A DNA stretch of 64,000 bases. Source: Physcomitrium patens (Eukaryota > Streptophyta > Bryopsida > Funariales > Funariaceae). The stretch is from NCBI RefSeq assembly GCF_000002425.4, contig NC_037267.1, positions 6,275,396 through 6,339,395 of the forward strand, written 5' to 3'. Under the pieces are notes generated by a model, which saw only the letters and a list, made by a program, of their open reading frames with translations, was not told the DNA's origin and did not search any database. Positions 55,341 to 64,000 of the stretch are shown here, one piece after another. A program made the translations under genes and the position numbers. How positions within the stretch are numbered: the first letter of the stretch is position 1; every line of letters starts with the position of its first letter.

Positions 55341-55594
55341 AAAGGAAATGTGAGCCATGACTGGACTGATAGTTGATTATTTCTGAGGTTGTAGATGAGG
55401 TTTTCTAAGTTTGCAAATTATTTAGTAAGTTCTACACTCACGACATGTATATTTGGTGATTATTTGAAATAAAATTCTCTACATTTCAATTTGAATTCAT
55501 TGTACTCCACCAATTTTCAATGTTCCAGAAGGACCTCTACTTCATGCTTTTGGTTTTTAAACCTCCTCAACACTTTCAATTCACTGGAATTCTC
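55341..55594. other. AT-rich spacer, no feature seen
   Basis: The end of the host block. No palindrome or coding region here. Family D begins at about 55595. Confidence 0.5.
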
Positions 55595-56360
55595 TCAAAA
55601 TAATGAATATTGGGTTAGTAGTATTGGTAGTAACTTTATATGCAGTACGATATGTCCATAAAGCTGTGAACAACTTAGTATTCCAATCTGTTCCTGTTCT
55701 GAAACTATTTTTGTTAAGATGTTACATGAAATTCCATTAGTCTTTTCCATTTGTCCATTGGCTCTAGGATAATACGGTGTAGTCTTACGATATTTTATCT
55801 TGTATTTAGCTGTAAGTACTTCGATTGTACTATTTATAAAATGAATTCTTTCATCACTAACCAATTCTCATAGACAACCAAATCGTGTAATAATATTTTC
55901 ATTCAAAAAGGTTGCTACTATACTTACACTATCGATTTTTGTAGCTACAACTTCAGCCCATTTAGTTACGCAATCCATTGCTACCAATATATCATTTTTG
56001 TCTATTTCTCAAGGTTGGTGCAATTGGTCCCACAAAATCAATTCTCCATTTTTTAGAAGGTGCTTGAGTCAAAATTGGTACCAATGGCATTGCTGAAGTT
56101 CCAATAAGTTGACCCGTTCTCTGACATGGATCACAATGATGGATAAACTCGTAGGCATCTGCAAACATTTTTGGCCACCAATAACCAGTCTATAAAGCTT
56201 TATGAGCCATGTTGTTCTCTACAAAATATCCACCACAAGTGTCCAAGTGGCAACCTTCCAATATAGTACGCACTTCAGTCTGATAAATACAGCGTCGCAA
56301 AACTCCATCCTTACCTTGTTTATATAAAGCATCACCAATCATTGTATAAAATGCACATTT
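55595..56360 (-). pseudogene. Family D integrase remnants
   Basis: The open piece 55864-55595 has VSDERIHFINSTIEVL (second catalytic Asp region) and YYPRANGQMEKTNG, where the D,D35E Glu is seen in the QMEK segment. Between 55865 and 56360 the reading VATKIDSVSI, then H..C type sequence (CDPCQRTGQL) can be followed with several stops. Confidence 0.7.
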
Positions 56361-56372
56361 TAATATTAAGCA

Positions 56373-57023
56373 TCATTTAAGCTTTTCATTAAAATTGGGT
56401 GAGAAGGTTTGAAATGTTAAGTATTGAATTATTTCACTATACTTTGGAATAATTACATCTACCATAAACAGTTCCACATTGGATAGTGCATCGTTAATGG
56501 GTTCATTACCCAATATATTGGATAACCGAGATAAATGGTCCATAGTGGAATGTGATTTTTCTAGTCTTACGTGAATAATAAAGTCAAATTCCTGCAAGAG
56601 TAGAACCCATCGTGTAATACAACCACTCAATTGAGGCTTATTAATCATATATTTTAAAGCATCATAGTCGACATAGAAAATAAATTTATAACCAAGAAGA
56701 TAATGTCAAAATTTTTGTATGGAATAAATCATTTTCAATGCTTCTCTTTTGGTTGTTGTATAATTTCTTTTAGTTGCTACCAATTATCGACTTGTATAAT
56801 AAATAGGATGATCAAAACCCCGGTCATCTTTTTGGCTTAGCACAGAACCAATCGCCACATTAGATGCATCGACATAAACTTGGAATGGTTTTGTCCAACA
56901 AAGTGCCACCAATATTGGTGCTGAAACCAATTTTTGTTTCAATGTTTTGAATGCAATTGTACATTCCTTTGTCCAAAATGGATTGGTCCCATCAGTTGGT
57001 GGTTTCTGCAAGAGATTTGTCAA
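56373..57023 (-). pseudogene. Family D RNase H
   Basis: Piece 57023-56784 has FWTKECTIAFKTLKQKLVSAPILVA and VYVDASNVAIGSVLSQ, the RNase H start. Piece 56648-56373 has the end of RNase H and the LEKSHSTMDHLSRL linker. A stop and an altered start separate them. Confidence 0.75.
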
Positions 57024-57056
57024 GGGAAGGCATATAAATATAAATAGATAGATAAA

Positions 57057-57845
57057 TCACCGATAATAATTGACATGGCCAACAAATGCTCGAACACCCG
57101 TAACAGTATCTGGTTGCTTTAATTCTACTATAATCTTTATTTTATCCTGATCTGTAGTAATGCCTGCCATTGAAACTATATGATCCAACAATTTATCAAA
57201 AGACACACCAAATTGGTACTTTCTTGAATTTAAAAAAATTCCATATTTAGTACATTGATTCAAATATTGACCTAGACATTCTAAATGCCTGGCTCTCGTA
57301 CTAAATGTACAAAAATCATCTAGAAATAATTCCATTGAAATTTGTAAATAATCTTAGAATGCTTGCATCATTACCCTCTGAAATGTAGTTGGTACATTAC
57401 AAAGCACAAACGGCATAACCTTATAGGCAAAGGTCTCTCAATCCGTAGTAAAAGTAATTTTTAACTGGTCTTCTTTTACAATCTTAACTTGATTATAACC
57501 TGAGAATCCATCAAGAAATGAATAACATTCATGTCCAACGACAACATCCAATATACTATCCATGAATGGTAAAGAAAAATAATCCTTCTTGATAGCCACA
57601 TTTAATTTACGGAAACCTTGATAGATGCAAAATTTTCCATTTTTTTTTGGTACCATAACAATTGGTGAAATCCATTCATTGAAAGGAACATGATAGATAA
57701 ATCCAACTTCTAAGAGTTTATCTAGTTCTTCTTTTACTATAAGTGAGTATTTTGGATTAAGTCGATGTTTTCTTTGACATACTAGTGTAGCGTTCTCCTC
57801 CAATATAATTCGATGCTCACAAACTTCAGCTGGAATTTCTTTCAA
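57057..57845 (-). pseudogene. Family D reverse transcriptase
   Basis: Piece 57845-57438 covers the N-terminal RT with LLEVGFIYHVPFNEWISPIV, MVPKKNGKFCIYQGFRKLN and FLDGFSGYNQVKI. Piece 57335-57057 begins at MELFLDDFCTFS, the active site with FLDD replacing the common YLDD or YIDD. A short part between them (57336-57437) has stops. Confidence 0.8.
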
Positions 57846-58214
57846 ATCCGCATATGACTATGCAAAAGCAGTTTTATGCATTAAAAAGTAATCCATCCAA
57901 ATTTCTTTCTCCTTGCCTTTTATACTGTCGTAAATCTGAATGATTTGGGGAGCCTTTCCTATACCTAAATTAATTGGTTGACATCATGGAATTTCAAGAG
58001 TCTCTAGAATAATGTTTTACTCTATTCCATAATCTTTCATAAAATTTAACAAATTAGAACTTTTTAATTCCTGTTCCATAGTATTAATGTGATTAACATC
58101 CTGTCTATTCATCCAATATGCAGTCATATGATCAGAATCATTAATAACATCTGAAGGAACTAAGTACTCTCTCGGTCCCTTGCACTAGTATTTCATTTTA
58201 GTGTACTCAACAAC

Positions 58215-58430
58215 TTACCTTGTATCAGCATAAATTGAGTCAAGTGCACCAATTTCTTCTTTTATAGAGTCATCTTCACAATCCAACGTAAATTTTGAAT
58301 TGACAACATGAGTTTCTCCATCATATTGGACAAGATACATTTGAAGAACAATTTTATCATTACCTTTTTCAATTGTTAATGTACCATGGTCCCAGTCATT
58401 TTGACCTTTAGCTTGATACAACTACAATCG
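58215..58430 (-). pseudogene. Family D pro-RT connecting segment
   Basis: Reads YQAKGQNDWDHGTLTIEKG, matching the conserved LGRPWLxxA..DW...TLTI region of plant gypsy elements. No catalytic residues are located here. Confidence 0.65.
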
Positions 58431-58599
58431 CCCTAATAAACTTGGATATGACAATATAGACCTTCGCAATCAAAAAACAATATAATTAATTTTGTAGGTA
58501 ATTCCTACAATTACTGTATTAATACTTCGTAAAATATCCATAGGTTTAATTCAATTGGAGTCAACCATTCTCAAAACTTCTATAGTAGGTAATAAGTGA

Positions 58600-59030
58600 T
58601 CCAAATCCAACTCCTCTATTGTAGAGGCATTCATAAGATTTACACTAGATCCTCCATCTACTTACACTTTCAATAATAACACTCCATCAATTGAGACATC
58701 AATCGTTGGTTCACCCAGATCGGGATTCAAACTTACTTCTTGGATTTCTTTATTTTGAGATCTGCAACAAATTAATGAAGAATTCAAGATAGTTTGGTAC
58801 TCAAGTGCTACCGCAAATAGTTACTTCATAGAGATTGTGGGCTGTATGGTACCCAAATCTTGTAGAATATCATATGGTTCTGTATTAGTGGTAATTTCCA
58901 ATGTCCATTTTTTCTTCCCAGTCTTAGACACCGATGCAAGTAAATTAGTTTTCTCTATATTGGAAATTGCTAAAGCTAATGGAACTAATTTTGATGGAGC
59001 CTGTAAAATCAGTTCTTTCAACGGATAAGA
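58600..59030 (-). pseudogene. Family D protease and upstream gag-pro
   Basis: The minus-strand reading shows PTIDVSIDGVLLLKV, a TAA, then VDGGSSVNLMNA, the aspartic protease active site with DGG replacing DSG or DTG. Upstream, 59021-58821 is open with SKLVPLALAISNIEKTN. Confidence 0.7.
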
Positions 59031-59109
59031 TTATTCTTTCAATTGGGCTGACATTGGTTCTTTGGAATTCATGCCTCTGAGAGGATCTTTCAATGGAAAG
59101 GACGTTTTT

Positions 59110-59325
59110 CAAAACTGTGTATAGAATAGAACAGCTTGAAATGGAATCAAAGCCTCCGTAATCGATACTTCATTAGGGTGCACAACCGATTTAGGTCTTA
59201 TATTGAGTAAAGGACCCATGTTAGGACCTAGATTGGACGGCCCTGTAATTAGATCTAATTGGCCCTTTGCTTTAGGATCACTCAAATGTTGAATTGGTTC
59301 TTTTCCCTTTTGCTGATGTGAGCTC
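59110..59325 (-). repeat. Family B LTR scrap
   Basis: Matches 2950-3440 and 29730-30040 in order: AACAGCTTGAAATGGAATC, CCTCCGTAATCGATACTTCATT, ACCGATTTAGGTCTTATATTG and CTAATTGGCCC. It is more diverged than the other copies. Confidence 0.65.
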
Positions 59326-61504
59326 TCAATTATACTCTAAAATTTAAATTTTTGTTATTTTTCTATTTTATGATAATTAAATATATTAGATTAGGATTTA
59401 TATAAGTAGAATTTAGTTTTATAGAATTTTTAGGATTACAACCCTTCATGGTATAAATCATAGTCTAATTCCTTGAATTAGATTAATTAGGATTAAAGTG
59501 ATAAGAGTTAGAAAATTAGAATAACAACTTAGTTAATTTAATAATTTAGAGGTTGTTAGTCATTACTATAAGGGTTGAATAAAAGCCTATGAATGCATCT
59601 ATGATCATTCACATGATTTAGGAGTTGGAATTATAATTCTCTAAAATATTTAGGGAAGTTAGCAATGGTAATTTTAGATTTTCTTCCAAATTTGACAAAT
59701 TTAAGTGGCATGGTGGTTCTTCTACTTAATGGGAGTCTTTTTAATGCAATGGTGGTATCGGATTTACCTTGTGGAGTGAGAAAAATAAGATCAGCAACCT
59801 CTCCTTCAAAATACATGAGAAGCAATGAAATTCTCATTTTGAAGAATTTCACAAAAATTGCCAAGATCCTTGTAAGTAAAAACTTCCATGAAAATTATAA
59901 CTAAGCATGGATTGAGGCATGTGAGTAGTCCATCTTAGCTTAAAAAGGTGTTTTGAATACAATAGTGAAGTTAGATTTACAAAAAAAATACTTTCTTGAC
60001 CACTTACAAGAGCCATCGGCCTTGGTAATGAGATTGGCTCTTGGATGAATGAAGGCTATAGATCTAGATTAGGGATCTTAAAAATCAAGGGTGGAGATGT
60101 AGCCACCCTTCTACGAGCCTCCACTCAATTGTATAAGAGAGGCTTGGTTTTCTAAGCCCTCTCTATCTCCTCTTTTGGATGAAGGATAGAGCTATGCCAA
60201 AATTTGGCCAAAACCCCAATATTAATTTTATTTAGATTTTAATTCTCATTGTGAACTTTGAGATTTTGTATTTATGGATTTTGAATTGTGAAGGATGGTC
60301 ATTAAGTTTTAAAATATGTTTCATTGAGGTAGATATCTCCTCGGCCTTTCAAATACCCCAAGGGTTTCAAGGGCCTCGGATTTTCTTTAATCAGTCACTC
60401 AATTTCTGTTGTTTCAATGTGAGACTCTGAATAGTTGTAGCTTTTATTGTTACCTTTCCAACAAGATAAGACTTGCTTGATTTGGAGTAAGAGGGAATTT
60501 TTGGTGAATTTTTGAGTTTGAGGGAGTCGACTGCCTTTGCAATTTGAATCAATCGAGTTTGGAAAGGCATTTTTCAGTGCTTGGTGATTTGATTTATTTG
60601 AAATTTTTGGAGCATAAAGCTATATAAGCTGAGCTCTGAAAGGCACCAGTTTTGGTGAATTTGAAGAAAATCTGAATTTCTAGTGAATTTCTAAGTGAAG
60701 AGGGTTGGTCACCATGGTAGTTTGGATCACTCAACTTCAAGGGAGGAATTCTCACGATTGGATCATTAGATTACAACGAAGATTGTTGGATCAAAAGCAC
60801 CTTCAAGTCAAACTTGCAACAAACTAAGAATCATTCAAATTGAAGCCGATTACAAATTTTGGCAAATTTTGGAGTAGAAGGGGGTCGCTGCCTTCAATCC
60901 TTAGGTGTTGTCAAGGTACCTTCTCTTCCACCTCTCTCACTTTATTTTTACTATCATCTTCACAGTGAATTGTAAGCTCCACATTTCACTTTTTGGCTAA
61001 TAAATTTTAATTTTAACTTTTAACCTTTAATATTCTCATGTTAACTTTTAACTTTAATTTTTAACTTTTAACTTTTAAACTGAACTTTTAATTTAAACTT
61101 TTCTCTTAACCTTTAATCTTAACTTTTAATTTAATTTTTTTACATAACCTTTTAATTTTAACTTTTAACTTAAACTTTTAATTTTAACTTTTAACTTAAA
61201 CTTTTAATTTTAACTTTTAACTTAACCTTTTAATCTTAATTTTTTACTTAGCTTTTAATTCGAACTTAAGTTTTTATTCTTATAGTCAATTAATAGTAAT
61301 AACTTATTTAATTATTTTTATTATATTTTCAAAGTAAATTTCATTTAACATATTAATTTAATGTTGGTAATCATTGCTTGGAAGGCCTAAAACTAATTAA
61401 ATTTTTAATCTAAAGATTTAAATTAGTCTAACAATTACACAATTGGGAGCTCTCCAATTCCACCTCTTGGACTTGCTGTGTAGCATAGGTTTCATCAAGT
61501 GGTG
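59326..61504. other. AT-rich stretch without genes
   Basis: Opposing ORFs at 59631-59904 lack motifs. The part 61000-61265 is a simple repeat, listed separately. Nothing else is seen. Confidence 0.55.
61000..61265. repeat. AACTTTTAA-type minisatellite
   Basis: Repeats of TTTTAACTTTTAACTTAAAC with variable units. It has no coding potential. Confidence 0.8.
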
Positions 61505-61620
61505 AAATTTGGCCTCACGTTGAGCTTCTTTTAACTGCACCTTCATTGTTGCATGTAGCTCTGACAAATGATTTGTCAAATCTTTTGCCATAAGATTATA
61601 AGTTTTTAAAAAGTCAAGAC
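61505..61620 (-). pseudogene. Chromovirus pol scrap
   Basis: Minus-strand reading MAKDLTNHLSELHATMKVQL followed by KEAQ, matching MANRLSELHAIMKTQLKEAQ of the family A pol C-terminal region. Only about 30 codons are left. Confidence 0.65.
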
Positions 61621-62640
61621 TTTATTCGTAATTTTAGATTGATAATTACATAGATACTTTTAATTATTAGATTGAATAATTGTTAAAAATTCTAAAAATA
61701 GTAATTTAAAAATATTTATGATTTTTTTATTTTATTTAAATTCTCTTTTAGTATTAAAATTAGAATTTTAATAGAAATTTTTGATAGGTACTTTTAATTT
61801 CTAGATATTTATGGAAAGTAAAGTCGGGTTGATGATTAGCATGACTTCTTTTTGTCATTGAACCTGTACTTGTAGAAAGTGATGACCCTCATTAGGCAAA
61901 GTTGATCAATGCATGCTATCATACATGTTGCCTTTTATTTAGTCCATCTAATTTTTGTGGTATCCACATGATATATTTTAAAATTACTTGTACTTCTTTT
62001 GGCTTTGTTTTTCAATCTCTAAATTATAAATCAAGTCCAATTAATGGGTGACTCTACTATATTAAGATCGATATGAGATCTTAACTTGATAATTAATTAG
62101 ACCTTGTGCGTCACTTATTAAAAAAGTTTAATTATTGGGTGAATCCACTAATTTGAGATCGACACAAAATTTCATCTTAGTATATAATTAAACCATGTGC
62201 CTCATAATTTAAAGTCTATTAGTTTTATTTTAATCACCTATTAGGTCTTTTATCTTAAGGGAGTCATTGAAGAGCCATGTACCTATTTTTATGCCACCTA
62301 GAATTGAATCCAAGATAGTTTATCCTCTCCTTATTTGCCTTGTTTTGCGATCTGGATGCATTTTACAATCCAGATCATATATTGAATCTATAGTTTTAGA
62401 AATTCATGCATTAAAAGAATTTTGTGATAAGATGTCATAAGCTTCTATTGACATAGAGCATGATGGAGGGCATCATTCAGAGCCTTAAGTAGAGCCTTTA
62501 CCATTTCTAACTCAAAGGCCTAATGTAACCAATGAAGATAATCATAATTTCCAAGCCAATACCTAAATCAACTTGATGATGTTATCTAGGAGATTACTAA
62601 TTGAAGTATCTTTAGGATTATAAAGGGCATGAATTCTACC
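61621..62640. other. AT-rich stretch, no feature seen
   Basis: No gene can be supported. At 62040-62215 a phrase of about 100 bp (AATTA.TGGGTGA.TC.ACTA) occurs twice in tandem with mismatches. Confidence 0.5.
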
Positions 62641-63170
62641 TTATCTCTTAAGTTTTAGTGGACCTATCAATAAAGACCCAGTGGCCTACATAGAAAGGTT
62701 TGTAGAAGTGCTTATCACTAGTTTAGTAATCAATCATGGCTACTATTTAATATAGTTTTCAACAACCTTGACAGATTCTGTATATGCTTGGTATAGATCC
62801 CATGTAAAGGAGGCATTCACTAAATAGAAATAACTTATAGCAACATTTTTTCATTAATATAGGCTTGTAATTGGCCAACAACAAGCTCTTTTAGCCTTGA
62901 AAACTATTAGATAAGGTCCTTCAGAAGATATTACTAATTATGTGAGGTAATTTCAAGTAGTATGTACTTGATATGTTAATAAACTTTTAAATAAGGATAC
63001 CATAAGGTATTACTTTATTCAAGATTTTGCCATGCCTTCTACAATTTGGAATATTCTAAATATGAGACTTAAAGATTTAAAAGGTGTCATTCAAGTCGCT
63101 TTGGAAGTAGAGGTTATTGTTAGGAAAAATGATCGTAAGCTTTGAAGGACAAAAGAATCAATATCCTCCT
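62641..63170 (+). pseudogene. Plant gypsy-type gag relic
   Basis: Plus-strand reading with FSGPINKDPVAYIERFVEVL, then FSTTLTDSVYAWYRSH and a downstream helix-rich capsid part. The motif FxGxxDPVAxxxRF...TLTxxAxxWY is typical for plant Ty3/gypsy gag. At least five stops. It is opposite in orientation to family D, so it is a separate insertion or an inverted piece. Confidence 0.7.
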
Positions 63171-63549
63171 TTATATCTTTACAGTATTAACCTATAGAAT
63201 TCCATCAACTTCTAGCTTTAAGCTACTCACAACCTCTTACTTTTTCTTTGCCAATGAGCAATTCAATACTTTTAGCTATATAATCTCCACATGATGAAGT
63301 TCAAACTAAGACCTTTTATAATACTAGATTGGAGGAATTTAAAAGTGAAGTAAGGCAAAGCAATGAGGTGTTCAAAAATGAAATGATGAATACTATGAAA
63401 GCTATTAGTAAACAAATGGTAATAGTCAAAATCATCATCTTCTAATAATAGTTAAAACCAATCATAGAATATTACAAAGATTTATAACCTATACTCAAAA
63501 CCAAAACCAAAATCAACAGCCATATTCTTCTCAAGATGTTAGATATACA

Positions 63550-63894
63550 ATGGCTCAACTTAATGTATCTACTACATTAACCTTACTATCTCATCAATCC
63601 AACTTGATACTAGTAGACAATAAGGAGATCTTCAAGAATAATATATATTTACCTTCTATAGTTGTAACTAGAAGTATGAGTGCGAAAAAACCAATAGATT
63701 TAGTACCTCTTGAAGATGATGAAACATCTTTAGATACTTCAAAAGAATTCCCTAAGTTTGTAGAATTGACAAAAACTACTCAAGGGATAGTTAAACAACT
63801 AAAACACAACCAATCATCTTCTTTGATTCAATCTAATGAAGAAGAATATCAATTTGTAGATAAAAAGGGCCTTGGGCTTCTCATATCTTGTTAA
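63550..63894 (+). pseudogene. Probable gag-pro continuation, 114 codons
   Basis: An ORF with SIVVTRSMSAKKPIDLVPLE, then a Lys/Glu-rich segment. It follows the gag relic in the same orientation and could be the gag-protease linker of the same element. I see no active-site motif. It may continue past the window edge with stops. Confidence 0.4.
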
Positions 63895-64000
63895 AACATC
63901 TAATAATTATTAGATCCTTCAATCCTACAAAACCATATGGTTTATGGTGAGACCTTTGTAGGGTTAGAGCCAATGTTTCTTTTGGTCAATTGATTCAAGT

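Larger units (their letters stand above)
55595..59030 (-). mobile_element. Family D plant-type Ty3/gypsy relic
   Basis: Minus-strand fragments in the order protease, RT, RNase H, integrase, from 59030 down to 55595. Each piece is in a broken frame. The RT type (EHRIILEENATLVCQRKHRLNP, VPKKNGKF, FLDGFSGYNQ) differs from families A and C and matches non-chromodomain or Reina-like plant elements in style. No LTRs were found. Confidence 0.8.

Noticed and set aside
30234..55500. Block as an integrated large DNA virus
   Set aside because: Introns and nuclear-type tails are present, and no capsid, polymerase or packaging gene is seen. ParB-like and methyltransferase-like parts alone are not enough.
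59631..59904. Opposing ORFs of 77 and 79 codons
   Set aside because: They overlap on opposite strands in AT-rich DNA and resemble nothing known.

Overview
The window looks like nuclear DNA of a land plant, most likely an early-diverging one (bryophyte or lycophyte). It is AT-rich and has spliceosomal introns, chromodomain Ty3/gypsy retrotransposons, a plant-type RepHel Helitron and plant-type gag and pol relics. There is no rRNA or tRNA gene, no operon structure and no bacterial gene. The organism is inferred from element families, not from a diagnostic gene.

Layout. 1-3630: 5' end of a minus-strand Ty3-like element (family B: gag, protease, LTR) inserted into the integrase of family C. 3631-9328: minus-strand family C chromovirus (C1), whose gag is split by a precise 1.25-kb TG...CA insertion. 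9329-11338: a family B LTR and the 3' end of a plus-strand C copy (C2). 11339-13823: AT-rich DNA without genes. 13824-24734: a minus-strand Helitron with both termini visible and a decayed one-frame RepHel gene, interrupted by a complete family A chromovirus (A1, 18037-24081). 24735-28046: AT-rich DNA starting with a second Helitron 3' end. 28047-30233: a truncated second B copy.

30234 to about 55500 is a distinct, more GC-rich block. With two nested family A elements removed (A2 33292-39664; A3 44181-50513) it is about 12.6 kb of formerly continuous DNA. It carries a split, decayed multi-exon gene with a ParB/DGQHR-like segment, an amino-methyltransferase-like segment and a nuclear-type acidic tail; an FCP1/HAD-like gene with altered catalytic motifs; and an unidentified minus-strand coding fragment. 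An odd-length palindrome (11-bp arms, one central base) occurs dozens of times in its introns and flanks, in three arrays of different period, and I saw it nowhere else in the window. This block is the best candidate for something undescribed.

55595-59030: a decayed minus-strand plant Ty3/gypsy element (family D). 59110-59325: a B LTR scrap. 59326-64000: AT-rich DNA with a chromovirus scrap and a gag relic.

The three family A elements have exact 5-bp target duplications (CGCAT, GGTTA, CCCGG). A3 is youngest: its 530-bp LTRs appear to differ at only a couple of positions and its pol frame is open. Family A seems built for Tf1/sushi-type self-priming: 11 nt just after the 5' LTR are the exact reverse complement of the predicted mRNA 5' end. 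A third small ORF lies downstream of pol in families A and C. Family C LTRs contain well-formed heat-shock-element arrays. Most nonsense codons, in transposons and in the host block, are explained by C-to-T or G-to-A changes, suggesting decay by deamination of methylated cytosine.
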